From JAVBUP01 sp031555175 (GTDB lineage: Bacteria; Bacillota_I; Bacilli_A; Erysipelotrichales; Coprobacillaceae), in contig JAVBUP010000008.1 in NCBI GenBank assembly GCA_031555175.1, forward strand, positions 1 through 29,690: 29,690 bases of DNA, written 5' to 3'. The position numbers and the translations under genes are program-made. The stretch's first letter is position 1; each line of letters opens with the position of its first letter. The notes under the pieces were generated by a model. It saw only the letters and a program-made list of their open reading frames with translations, made no database searches and was not told the origin of the DNA. Of this stretch, positions 6,715 to 14,095 are shown piece after piece.

Positions 6715-7541
6715 ATGGAAAAAATTATTAAAATAATATTAGCAATAGTTACAGTGGGAATGCCATTTGAGTCTGTTTCCGCAAAGGGAATTACTAGAAG
6801 CATAGATATATCTGAAGTGGATTTATTGGTTGAAAAGGAAGATGTGGATGACTCACGATTAGTATGATTAGTAATGTTCAATCGCTAAGAATGACAGAAG
6901 GTACTAGAAATATTGAGGTTACAAAATCAGATAAAAATAAAGCAATTCTTCTAGCATTAGGTTACACTGAAGAAGAGCTAGCCTCAATTGGTCAAGGTGA
7001 AATTGATGAGCTCCTATTTAATGCAACAGAAGTTATTGTAACAGAGCAATATATTAAAATAGATGTTGATGGCGTTGAGACTATTTTCAATAAAGAAGAT
7101 TGCTTATTAGAAATTGAAGAGGTAGAAAACGATGCTCGAATGTCTTTATCTTCAGTTTTACCGCCAGATGGGGGAGGTGGAACTCCATCAACGTCACCTA
7201 ATACAGCAGAAAAATCGTATACTTCTTCTGATGGATATATGAAAATTTTAACGTCAATGGTTTATTATAGTTCTACAACTAATCCTTGATATTATACGGC
7301 CAGTGCGACATTTACATGGTTAAGAACACCAGCGGTGACTATGACTGATGCGATGACAGTATTTGGTTATAAAAGATATAGAAAAACACAAAGCATACTA
7401 GGAATAAAATATTATGACTATGCTAGCCTACTGCAAGTTAGTGACAATTGGACGTTATCGAGTTCAAATTATTTCGATTACACTGCGTACACTGGGAGTT
7501 TAACATACGATATTAATGGTATTTTCGTTGAAGTGAGGTGA
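6715..7541 (+). pseudogene. Secreted protein gene broken by a frameshift and an in-frame stop
   Basis: Three open pieces read as one exported protein. The first (6715-6867) encodes a signal peptide ending near PFESVSA, then KGITRSIDISEVDL. The second (from ATG 6864, frame shifted by one) carries an acidic helix ALGYTEEELASIGQGEID typical of secreted Bacillota proteins, a GGGGTPSTSP linker and SDGYMKILTSMVYYSS. A TGA at 7287-7289 interrupts it, and the same frame continues to 7541 with YYTASATFTWLRTPAVTMTD, which is the usual continuation of such C-terminal modules. The second piece has no signal peptide or Shine-Dalgarno of its own. TGA is a genuine stop elsewhere here (14678-14680). The alternative is two coupled genes sharing ATGA at 6864-6867, or sequencing errors. 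Precise family unknown. Confidence 0.65.
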
Positions 7542-7546
7542 TGAAA

Positions 7547-7648
7547 ATGATTCAGAAAACTCTTCTGTATTTACTATTTTCTATTTTAATAATAATTTTC
7601 ATTGCTGTAATAAAGATTCTTATACAATTGCATACTCCGCTTATGTAA
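7547..7648 (+). CDS. 33-residue hydrophobic peptide, copy 1
   Basis: Encodes a 33-residue single-helix membrane peptide: a start MIQKTLLYLLF, a hydrophobic core to about residue 22, then a lysine and the tail LIQLHTPLM. GAGGTG (7535-7540) lies 6 bases before ATG 7547 and overlaps the end of the broken secreted-protein gene (stop at 7539-7541), which implies coupled translation. It matches a second copy at 7787 at 16 of 33 positions without gaps, including the C-terminal TPxM. I recognise no family. Possibilities include a membrane partner of the secreted protein, a small membrane toxin, or a signalling peptide; the sequence does not decide. Confidence 0.6.
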   Translation: MIQKTLLYLLFSILIIIFIAVIKILIQLHTPLM

Positions 7649-7691
7649 ACACTAATTCATATAAGAGAGCTATATATAGAAAATACAACAC

Positions 7692-7772
7692 ATGTTGATT
7701 TATGGAGTGTTTTTATTTTGGATATTAAGTATAATACAACCATTATCAGCAGCATTACGAAAGTTTTGTTGA
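7692..7772 (+). pseudogene. Remnant of a second secreted-protein gene
   Basis: A 26-codon ORF reads as a signal-peptide-like segment (VFLFWILSIIQPLSAA) joined to RKFC and a TGA at 7770-7772. The bases from 7768 to 7783 are identical to the end of the broken secreted-protein gene at 7527-7542. The simplest reading is that a second copy of the secreted-protein gene lost its middle, leaving a leader joined to the final bases. No good Shine-Dalgarno precedes ATG 7692. Confidence 0.4.
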
Positions 7773-7786
7773 AGTGAGGTGATAAA

Positions 7787-7888
7787 ATGATTAAAAAAAT
7801 TCTTTTATCTATATTAGTAATTGCATTAATGGTAATTTTTCTTATTGTATTTAAGATATATACGAAGTTAAATACACCTATTATGTAA
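7787..7888 (+). CDS. 33-residue hydrophobic peptide, copy 2
   Basis: Encodes a 33-residue peptide starting MIKKILLSILV, with a hydrophobic core and the tail KIYTKLNTPIM. The same GTGAGGTGAT ribosome-binding context as copy 1 lies upstream (GAGGTG at 7775-7780, 6 bases from ATG). Length, the two N-terminal polar positions, the Lys at residue 23 and the terminal TPxM are kept between the copies although half of the other residues differ, which suggests selection on the peptide. Its upstream partner gene is reduced to a remnant. A terminator follows at 7915. Confidence 0.6.
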   Translation: MIKKILLSILVIALMVIFLIVFKIYTKLNTPIM

Positions 7889-7914
7889 TATAAAATAATC
7901 ATATTTAAAAAACT

Positions 7915-7944
7915 AACGCCTCATCTTAACGCATGAGGTGTTTT
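7915..7944 (+). terminator. Intrinsic terminator of the accessory block
   Basis: CGCCTCAT (7917-7924) pairs with ATGAGGTG (7933-7940), one G-T pair, extended by two A-T pairs, then four T residues. It resembles the hairpin at 6066-6097 in arm sequence. Confidence 0.75.
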
Positions 7945-8041
7945 ATGCTTTAAGAATAAGTAAAATGTATTATAATATTTATAGATCATCAATTTTGCGT
8001 AATATATAACTATGATTAGAGAATTCTTTTTTCAACAACCA

Positions 8042-8097
8042 AGTTTTAGTCACAGCAACCAAAACTAGAAATTATATAAAGGTGTGAAAGCCTTTTT
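8042..8097 (+). terminator. Two hairpins ahead of tmk, the second terminator-like
   Basis: In the 250-base gap before tmk, 8042-8050 pairs with 8058-8066 (9 bp, one mismatch), and then AAAGG (8078-8082) pairs with CCTTT (8091-8095) in front of seven T residues. A TATAAT at 7971-7976 upstream has no clear -35. This could be a short untranslated RNA or a leader attenuator. A further TATAAT at 8124-8129 probably serves tmk, giving a short leader. Confidence 0.35.
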
Positions 8098-8157
8098 TTC
8101 TTTATATCTTTGTTCATTTCGATTATAATATAGTTATCTATGGAAAGAGGTGTCGCC

Positions 8158-8799
8158 ATGAAGGGTTTATTTATAGTAATTGAAGGTCCTGATGGAAGTG
8201 GAAAGTCTACGATTGCAAATATGCTTTATGACAAACTATTAGAAGAGGGTTATAAAATTATATTAACAAGAGAACCTGGTGGGATTGATATTGCTGAGCA
8301 AATTAGAAATGTCATTCATGATACAAATAATACTGCTATGGATAAAAAGACAGAGGCATTGCTATATGCAGCTTCAAGGCGCCAACATTTAGTAGAGAAA
8401 ATAATTCCAGCTTTAAATAATGGGTATATAGTATTATGTGATCGTTTTATTGATAGTTCTCTAGCATATCAAGGATATGGTAGAGAAATTGGAATTGAAG
8501 AAGTTTATAATTTAAATATGTTTGCTATTGAGGGTACAATGCCGGATTTAACTTTATTTTTTGATGTCACTCCAGCCATTGGCTTAGAAAGAATACATAA
8601 AAATAAAAATCGTGAAGTAAATCGCTTAGATTTAGAAAAGATAGATTTTCATAATAAAGTATATGATGGATATCAAATCGTTTTAGAAAAATACAAAGAT
8701 CGTATTACAAAAATAGATGCTTCAAAAGATATAGATATTGTTTTTGAAGCTTCATATAAGATTATTAGGGATAAGATATGTCAAAACGAGAATTTTTAG
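8158..8799 (+). CDS. tmk: Thymidylate kinase
   Basis: Phosphorylates dTMP to dTDP for DNA synthesis. The 213-residue product has the P-loop GPDGSGKS (residues 10-17), TREPGG, the DR motif in CDRFIDSSLAYQG (about residue 95) and a C-terminal lid region with basic residues. ATG 8158 is chosen because AAAGAGGTG (8144-8152) is correctly spaced; an in-frame ATG at 8140 would precede that site. It is the first gene of an overlapping operon: holB begins 22 bases before its stop. The tmk-holB pairing is standard in Bacillota. Confidence 0.95.
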   Translation: MKGLFIVIEGPDGSGKSTIANMLYDKLLEEGYKIILTREPGGIDIAEQIRNVIHDTNNTAMDKKTEALLYAASRRQHLVEKIIPALNNGYIVLCDRFIDSSLAYQGYGREIGIEEVYNLNMFAIEGTMPDLTLFFDVTPAIGLERIHKNKNREVNRLDLEKIDFHNKVYDGYQIVLEKYKDRITKIDASKDIDIVFEASYKIIRDKICQNENF

Positions 8800-9719
8800 C
8801 AGAGAAGCAACCTGTATTTTTTCAAACGATAAAGAATAGCTTTGAACAACATAAAGTACCACACGCTTTCTTGATCGTTGGGCCTAAAGGATCAACAATC
8901 TCAAAAGCAGTTAGTTTTTTAGCACAAAGCTTAGTTTGTGAAGAAGACCTAGCATGTGAAAAATGTAATTCTTGTTTAAAAATTGAGAATAATAATTTTA
9001 TTGATTTAGTAAGGATTGATGGTTTAAAAGAGACAATTAAAAAAGGTATGGTTGAAGAGATTCAAAAGCAATTTCAGAAAACATCAGTAGAAGGGCTAGG
9101 TAAAATATATATTCTAGAGAATATTGAAAATTCTACTCCGGAAACAATGAATGCATTGTTAAAAATATTAGAAGAGCCAACAGATAAAACATATGCTATA
9201 TTTACATGTGAAAATACTAATAAAGTCTTACCAACGATTATTTCTCGCTGCCAGGTTTTAGTATTAAAGCCATTGCCATTAGAATATAATGATTATATTG
9301 GTCAAATTAATGAAGAAGACTTTAATATTTTAAGTAATTATTATGAAACAATTGATGAAATGAAAGAACTAGTTTTATCTGATCGTTATATTGATATTAA
9401 AAAAGAGGCTTTAGCATTTATAGAAGATTACTATACTAAAAAGGAAAATGCTTTGATAAATATCCAATTAAATCTTCTTAAAAAATATAAAGAAAAAGAA
9501 GACATAGAATTATTTCTAGATTTGTTAATATTATTATTGAAAGATATAGAATATAATAATGGTGGCTTCCCAATAGTATTTATAAATCATAAAGAAGTAT
9601 TAGAGATGGCAAGTAATTCTGCGCTAGAAATGGTAGAAAAAGTATTAGAAACGAAAGCTAGAATAAAGAGTAATGCAAATGTGTCACTACTGATTGATAG
9701 CTTAATATATAATTTGTAA
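8778..9719 (+). CDS. holB: DNA polymerase III subunit delta'
   Basis: Clamp-loader subunit related to DnaX. The 313-residue protein keeps the AAA+ fold: HAFLIVGPKGS at residues 29-39 in place of a functional Walker A (no GKT/S, as usual for delta'), a zinc-type cysteine cluster (CEEDLACEKCNSC, about 54-66), LKILEEPTDKTYAIF and the SRC motif that supplies an arginine finger. It overlaps tmk by 22 bases, and an AGGG lies a few bases before ATG 8778. The next gene, ricT, starts 13 bases downstream behind a strong Shine-Dalgarno. Confidence 0.93.
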   Translation: MSKREFLAEKQPVFFQTIKNSFEQHKVPHAFLIVGPKGSTISKAVSFLAQSLVCEEDLACEKCNSCLKIENNNFIDLVRIDGLKETIKKGMVEEIQKQFQKTSVEGLGKIYILENIENSTPETMNALLKILEEPTDKTYAIFTCENTNKVLPTIISRCQVLVLKPLPLEYNDYIGQINEEDFNILSNYYETIDEMKELVLSDRYIDIKKEALAFIEDYYTKKENALINIQLNLLKKYKEKEDIELFLDLLILLLKDIEYNNGGFPIVFINHKEVLEMASNSALEMVEKVLETKARIKSNANVSLLIDSLIYNL

Positions 9720-9732
9720 AGGAGGGAAAAAG

Positions 9733-10554
9733 ATGGAAGAAAAAATTGTTGGAATCCGTTTTAAAGGAAATGGGAAGCCATATTATTTTTCTACAGATAT
9801 GGATTTAGCTTTACAAGATAAAGTTGTTGTAGAAACTGTTCGTGGTTTTGAATTAGGATCTGTAGCAACATCACTGAAAGAAATGAGCGAATTTGATTTA
9901 GATACCGAATTAAAAAAAGTTCTACGAAAAGCTACTGAAACGGATTTAAAACGTTATGAAGATAATCTAGTAAAGGGAAGTAGAATTATCAATGAGGTAA
10001 AAGAAATCGTTAAGCGCATGGGATTAGAAGCCCGTGTAGTAAGTTGTGAGTACACTCTTGATAGTACTAAACTAATTGTTATGTACATATCAGAAGATAA
10101 AATTGACTTTAGAGAACTTTTAAAAGAGTTAACCTCAAAATATCAATGCCGAATTGAGTTAAGACAAATTGGACCAAGAGATACAGCTAGAATTGTTAGT
10201 GGATATGGTATTTGTGGTATGCCATTATGTTGTACATCATTTGTATCGAAATTTGATGGACTAAATGTTGCAATTGCAAAAAATCAAATGTTAATGATAA
10301 ATATGGAAAAACTATCTGGGATATGTGGTAAATTTAAATGTTGTTTACGCTTTGAAGACGAGATGTATACAGAATTAAAGAAACAATATCCGAAGGTAGA
10401 TTCTAAAGTTGAGTATAATGGTGATGTGTATAAGCTAACGCATATTAACTTAATGAATGGTATTTTAAAACTAGAACAACGTGGAGCGGTTGTATTTACA
10501 ACATTAGATCAAATAAAACCTATTAGTAAGACTGATGGACAACAAAGTCACTAA
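9733..10554 (+). CDS. ricT: PSP1-domain protein RicT (YaaT)
   Basis: In Bacillus, RicT forms the Y-complex with RicA and RicF, which carries iron-sulfur clusters, supports RNase Y-dependent mRNA maturation and promotes entry into sporulation, competence and biofilm formation. The 273-residue product has the PSP1 core and conserved cysteines in the pattern GICGMPLCC and, later, GICGKFKCCLRFE. The strong Shine-Dalgarno AAAGGAGGG (9718-9726) precedes ATG 9733. It overlaps yabB by 20 bases. RicA and RicF genes are not in this window. The context tmk-holB-ricT-yabB is the Bacillus order, without yabA (DnaA regulator), which I do not find between ricT and yabB. Confidence 0.93.
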   Translation: MEEKIVGIRFKGNGKPYYFSTDMDLALQDKVVVETVRGFELGSVATSLKEMSEFDLDTELKKVLRKATETDLKRYEDNLVKGSRIINEVKEIVKRMGLEARVVSCEYTLDSTKLIVMYISEDKIDFRELLKELTSKYQCRIELRQIGPRDTARIVSGYGICGMPLCCTSFVSKFDGLNVAIAKNQMLMINMEKLSGICGKFKCCLRFEDEMYTELKKQYPKVDSKVEYNGDVYKLTHINLMNGILKLEQRGAVVFTTLDQIKPISKTDGQQSH

Positions 10555-11275
10555 TTATTTATTAGCTCACGAAGGAATGTCAATTATCCAAAGAAAAGAT
10601 ATGTTTAACTTCTCTTTGGATTCTGTTTTATTAGCCAACTTTGCAACAATCAGTAAGAATACAAAAACGATTATAGATTTTGGAACAAATAATGCTGTGA
10701 TACCATTATTATTATCTAGAAGATATGATAAGAAGATTATCGCATTAGAAATACAAGCAGAAGCAGTAGAAATAGCTAGAGAAAATGTTACTTTAAATAA
10801 CTTAGATAATCAAATATCAATTATCCATGCGGATATAAAAGATTTTGTGGAAGAAAATAAAAAGAATAAAGTAAATCTAGTTGTTTGTAACCCTCCTTTT
10901 TTTAAAGTTGGTGAAAAGAGCAATCTCAATGAGAATGAGTATCTCCAAATTGCTCGTCATGAGATCAAAATATCTTTAGAAGAAATAATTGCTTCCGCAA
11001 GTAAAATATTGGAAAATAAAGGAAGATTTGCATTAGTACATCGCCCAGATCGCTTTATTGAAATAGTAGAAACTATGAAGAAATATGATATTGAACCAAA
11101 GCGAGTGAGATTTGTATATCCAAAAGAAAATAGAGATAGCCATATTCTGTTAATAGAAGGTATTTATAAGGGTTCAACAGGGTTAATTATTGAACCCCCA
11201 TTATATGCTCACAATGAGGATGGATCATATAGTAATGAAGTAAAGACAATGTTTGGGGAGGATATAAATGAATAG
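10535..11275 (+). CDS. yabB: SAM-dependent methyltransferase, TrmN6/YabB family
   Basis: Class I methyltransferase related to E. coli TrmN6, which makes N6-methyladenosine 37 in tRNA1(Val). The 246-residue product has the SAM-binding opening IIDFGTNNAVIPLLL (about residues 46-60), an acidic end to beta-strand 2 (ALEIQAEAVEIA) and the catalytic NPPF motif near residue 118, characteristic of methylation of exocyclic amino groups. The exact target is inferred from family and synteny (yabB of Bacillus), so an RNA substrate is likely and tRNA(Val) is possible. It overlaps ricT by 20 bases and rsmI by 8, without a strong Shine-Dalgarno at its own start, which suggests coupling. Confidence 0.85.
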   Translation: MDNKVTNYLLAHEGMSIIQRKDMFNFSLDSVLLANFATISKNTKTIIDFGTNNAVIPLLLSRRYDKKIIALEIQAEAVEIARENVTLNNLDNQISIIHADIKDFVEENKKNKVNLVVCNPPFFKVGEKSNLNENEYLQIARHEIKISLEEIIASASKILENKGRFALVHRPDRFIEIVETMKKYDIEPKRVRFVYPKENRDSHILLIEGIYKGSTGLIIEPPLYAHNEDGSYSNEVKTMFGEDINE

Positions 11276-12119
11276 ACAAAAAAGTTTTCAATCTGATAAA
11301 CCCACGTTATTTATTGTTGCAACTCCAATCGGTAATCTAGAGGAAATGACAGTTAGAGCAGTAAATACTTTAAGAGATGTTGATGTCATTGCAGCAGAAG
11401 ATACAAGAAATACAGTAAAGCTGCTAAATTATTTTAGTATTAAAACTAAGCTAATGTCTTACCATGAACATAATGCACAGTCATCTGGTAAAAAAATAAT
11501 TGAATTATTAGAAGAAGGAAAGAATGTAGCTTTAGTTTCTGATGCTGGATACCCAGCTATTTCTGATCCTGGGTATGAAATAGTAGTAGAAGCGAGTAGT
11601 TTAGGGTATAATGTAGTCCCAATATCTGGCCCAAGTGCAGTTTTAAATGCCCTAGTAGTATCAGGAATTAACCCACAACCATTTTTATTCTATGGTTTTC
11701 TAGATCATGAAAATAAGAATAAGAAAAAACAACTAGAACTACTTAAAAAATACAAGGAAACATTAGTTATTTATGAATCTCCATATAGAATTAAAAAAAC
11801 TCTAACAATTATGTTAGAAATCTTAGGGGATAGAAAGATTAGTTTAAGTCGTGAAATGACAAAACTTCATGAAGAAGTAATTCGCGGAAATATTTCTGAA
11901 GTATTAGAAATTGTTGATGAATTAATTGGAGAAATGGTGTTAGTAATTGAAGGAAATCAACAAGATGAGGTAATTGATACTGCTTATAATCTAACAGTTA
12001 AAGACCAAGTTACTTTATATGTTGAAGAAGGTATGTCTACAAAAGATGCAATTAAAAGAGTTGCTGATGAGAGAAATATATCTAAAAATGATGTATATAG
12101 TGAGGTACATAGCAAATAG
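11268..12119 (+). CDS. rsmI: 16S rRNA (cytidine1402-2'-O)-methyltransferase
   Basis: Methylates the 2'-O of C1402 in the 16S rRNA decoding centre, together with RsmH. The 283-residue protein shows the tetrapyrrole-methylase-like fold: LFIVATPIGNLEEMTVRAV at about residues 14-32, AEDTRNT, a SDAGYPAISDPG SAM loop and ISGPSAVLNAL. GGGGAGG lies inside the end of yabB and precedes ATG 11268. It is the last gene of the tmk operon and faces the minus-strand glycosyltransferase gene across a shared hairpin. Confidence 0.95.
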   Translation: MNRQKSFQSDKPTLFIVATPIGNLEEMTVRAVNTLRDVDVIAAEDTRNTVKLLNYFSIKTKLMSYHEHNAQSSGKKIIELLEEGKNVALVSDAGYPAISDPGYEIVVEASSLGYNVVPISGPSAVLNALVVSGINPQPFLFYGFLDHENKNKKKQLELLKKYKETLVIYESPYRIKKTLTIMLEILGDRKISLSREMTKLHEEVIRGNISEVLEIVDELIGEMVLVIEGNQQDEVIDTAYNLTVKDQVTLYVEEGMSTKDAIKRVADERNISKNDVYSEVHSK

Positions 12120-12132
12120 TAATTATAAAAAG

Positions 12133-12165
12133 AAGGATACATACTTGTAATAAGAATGTATCCTT
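12133..12165 (-). terminator. Hairpin terminator between converging rsmI and glycosyltransferase genes
   Basis: A perfect 10-bp stem pairs 12133-12142 with 12156-12165. On the minus strand it is followed by a T-rich run (complement of the A-rich 12125-12132), so it mainly terminates the glycosyltransferase transcript. On the plus strand only three T residues end the stem, so termination of the tmk operon there would be weaker. Confidence 0.75.
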
Positions 12166-12170
12166 TAGTG

Positions 12171-13103
12171 TTACTTCATGCTATTTTTTACTTTGAAAAT
12201 AAATTTTGAAAAATTATGTCTGCCACTGCCATTAAGTTTAATTGCTGTTCTAATTTGAATAGGAGATCCCTTTAAATATTTGTTATTTAAGTAATTAGGA
12301 TATTTAGTAGTCACAAAGTCTCTCAGTTCCTTTATTACATTTTCCTTTTCCAAATTGTCATGTAGAGAGACTCTATTAATTGCATTTTGAAGAATATGAA
12401 TAACAGCTAGATATTCTAATTCATCATGATTACGATCTCCAAACTGATCTTCAATTATTCCAAAAGCTGTTATAATATCTAAATTTTTTTTAGAATTATT
12501 ATTTCTCATCGTAGATTGATTATCAACATGAATTTTATTGAAGGGTTTATGAATGTATGAATACTTTGTAGTCTTAGCTGCCACTAAAGCTGTAAACACA
12601 AAATCTTCATACCAAATATCTTCAGGGAATCGTATATCTCTAATAATATCTTTTCTATAGATTTTATTCCAAGGGGATCCAGCAGTGAATAAAGGATGGG
12701 CTACAGTTGTGAGGTCGTTATAGCGATAATAATTCATACCTACTTGCTCGCAATCGCAGACAACAACATCACTTTCTTGTTCTTCTAAAAATGATATCAT
12801 TTCTTTAAACATATTTAAGTCAATATAATCATCACTATCAATAAAGGCAATATACTTACCCTTGGCAATATCCAGCATCAAATTTCGTGCACGACCTTGC
12901 CCACAATTTTCAACTTCGATGGCGGTAATATTGCTGTGTTTGCTAACATAATCATTAATTATTTTTTGACTATCGTCTTTACTACCATCATTAATGATTA
13001 ATAATTCAAAATCCTTAAATGATTGATTCAATATAGAATCGAGACAACGATTCAAAAAAGCACTAGTATTATAAACTGGAACAATAACTGATAATTTAAC
13101 CAT
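12171..13103 (-). CDS. Family 2 glycosyltransferase
   Basis: Transfers a sugar from a nucleotide donor, probably for a cell-surface glycan, teichoic acid or exopolysaccharide; acceptor unknown. The 310-residue product has the GT-A opening VKLSVIVPVYNTSAFLNRCL (2-21), IINDGSKDDS (37-45) and the metal-binding DSDD (89-92) in AFIDSDDYID, followed by an acceptor region with WYEDFVF. There is no transmembrane segment, so it acts at the inner face of the membrane. The start is taken as ATG 13103-13101 behind GAAGGTG; an in-frame GTG nine bases earlier would overlap that Shine-Dalgarno. It may be cotranscribed with rlmA upstream. It is not part of the conserved neighbourhood and may be an accessory insertion. 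Confidence 0.85.
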   Translation of the reverse strand: MVKLSVIVPVYNTSAFLNRCLDSILNQSFKDFELLIINDGSKDDSQKIINDYVSKHSNITAIEVENCGQGRARNLMLDIAKGKYIAFIDSDDYIDLNMFKEMISFLEEQESDVVVCDCEQVGMNYYRYNDLTTVAHPLFTAGSPWNKIYRKDIIRDIRFPEDIWYEDFVFTALVAAKTTKYSYIHKPFNKIHVDNQSTMRNNNSKKNLDIITAFGIIEDQFGDRNHDELEYLAVIHILQNAINRVSLHDNLEKENVIKELRDFVTTKYPNYLNNKYLKGSPIQIRTAIKLNGSGRHNFSKFIFKVKNSMK

Positions 13104-13159
13104 TTCTGTCACCTTCTTTATATAGTATATCTTAGATAGTATGCTTCATACGAAACATA

Positions 13160-13966
13160 TTATTTTTTGTAAATAGTAAGCTTAACATCAATAGTAATAG
13201 TCATCGATGTAAGAGTATCAATAATATCTCGCTTCTCCTTTTTAATATGATAGTAGTGAGGAGTCATCTTCAAAAGGTTAATCACATCTTCACTAGTATT
13301 AATACTTACCCTTTGAGTTATATCAAAAGATTCAACAACATTAAAACCTAACCTTATATGCTCATCTGATTTTACCTTAATTTCATCATAGATTAATTCT
13401 TTAATCTCAACTAAATGATAAGGATTGGCAGTTACATGAATAATATAGCCATCATCATTTAAAACTCTATCTAGTTCCTTTTCATTTACTACTGTAAAAA
13501 GAGCTAGAATTACATCAAGAGATGAATCAATAATAGGAATATTCTTAGAATTGGCAACTAGCCAATAAATATCTTTATCATAACCAGTTGCCATTTGAAT
13601 AGCGTCTTTAGAAATATCAAGACCATAATAAGTATTCTTACTACCTAAATACTCTTTTAATCTTTTTAAGTAATATCCTTCACCACAACCAAGATCTAAT
13701 ATTTGTAAGTTATTAGCAGAATATTTTTTAATCAACTGGATGCATGCATCTGAGATTAAATTATAGTATCCTTGATTAAGATACGCTTTTCTAGCGATTA
13801 AACTTTCTTTGCTATCTCCTGGAAATGTAGTAGCTTTATCTGGATTAAGTAATAGATTTAAATATCTTGAACGAGATAAGTCATAAGTGTGCCTATTACT
13901 ACAAATATATGAACTACCATTAAGTACTAGTTTCTCTTTACATTTTGGGCAAGCCAATTTATTCAT
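13160..13966 (-). CDS. rlmA: 23S rRNA (guanine-N1)-methyltransferase, RlmA family
   Basis: Methylates N1 of a guanine in helix 35 of 23S rRNA (G745 in E. coli RlmA(I), G748 in the Gram-positive RlmA(II) type, which affects tylosin sensitivity). The 268-residue product has the zinc finger Cys6-x2-Cys9 ... Cys22-x3-His26 and SYICSNRHTYDLSRSRYLNLL, then a class I SAM site ILDLGCGEGYYL. The start is ATG 13966 behind GGAGCGGAG; upstream in-frame codons would cross the promoter. Which guanine is modified cannot be read from the sequence; a Gram-positive host favours G748. Confidence 0.88.
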   Translation of the reverse strand: MNKLACPKCKEKLVLNGSSYICSNRHTYDLSRSRYLNLLLNPDKATTFPGDSKESLIARKAYLNQGYYNLISDACIQLIKKYSANNLQILDLGCGEGYYLKRLKEYLGSKNTYYGLDISKDAIQMATGYDKDIYWLVANSKNIPIIDSSLDVILALFTVVNEKELDRVLNDDGYIIHVTANPYHLVEIKELIYDEIKVKSDEHIRLGFNVVESFDITQRVSINTSEDVINLLKMTPHYYHIKKEKRDIIDTLTSMTITIDVKLTIYKK

Positions 13967-13984
13967 ATTATCAACTCCGCTCCT

Positions 13985-13993
13985 ATTATAACA
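13985..13993 (-). promoter_or_regulatory. Extended -10 promoter of rlmA
   Basis: On the minus strand TG-T-TATAAT (13993 to 13985) forms an extended -10 box with no good -35. The 5' untranslated leader would be only about a dozen bases. Confidence 0.5.
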
Positions 13994-14043
13994 CATTTTT
14001 AATATTACAAACTGATTTGTCATTATTTGTAGTGCAGAGATTA

Positions 14044-14072
14044 TTGTAGCATAAGGCGATATATCATATAAT
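14044..14072 (+). promoter_or_regulatory. Sigma-A promoter of the C39-like peptidase/lipoprotein pair
   Basis: TTGTAG (14044-14049), 17 bases, TATAAT (14067-14072). It is divergent from the rlmA promoter. Confidence 0.75.
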
Positions 14073-14095
14073 AAAGTTAATAAGAAGGTGGTATT

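Larger units (their letters stand above)
7527..7888 (+). repeat. Diverged tandem duplication: ribosome-binding region plus 33-residue peptide
   Basis: Unit A spans 7527-7648 and unit B 7768-7888. Both start with the identical 16-mer GTTGAAGTGAGGTGAT, followed by the peptide start codon, and end with a peptide finishing TPxM and TAA. They probably derive from duplication of a secreted-protein/peptide gene pair. Confidence 0.65.

Noticed and set aside
6693..6881. 62-codon minus-strand ORF opposite the signal-peptide piece
   Set aside because: The plus strand encodes a credible signal peptide with a promoter and Shine-Dalgarno-bearing upstream gene; the minus strand reading is serine/asparagine-rich shadow coding.
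7287..7289. UGA read as tryptophan (Mollicute code 4)
   Set aside because: Trp is encoded by TGG throughout, and TGA ends other genes, for example the C39-like peptidase at 14678-14680 with an ATGA overlap, and ymaF. The in-frame TGA is better explained by gene decay.
7657..7902. 81-codon minus-strand ORF over the peptide region
   Set aside because: It is the antisense of the duplicated 33-residue peptide genes, which have Shine-Dalgarno sites and conserved ends on the plus strand; the hydrophobic character is a by-product of AT-rich complement.
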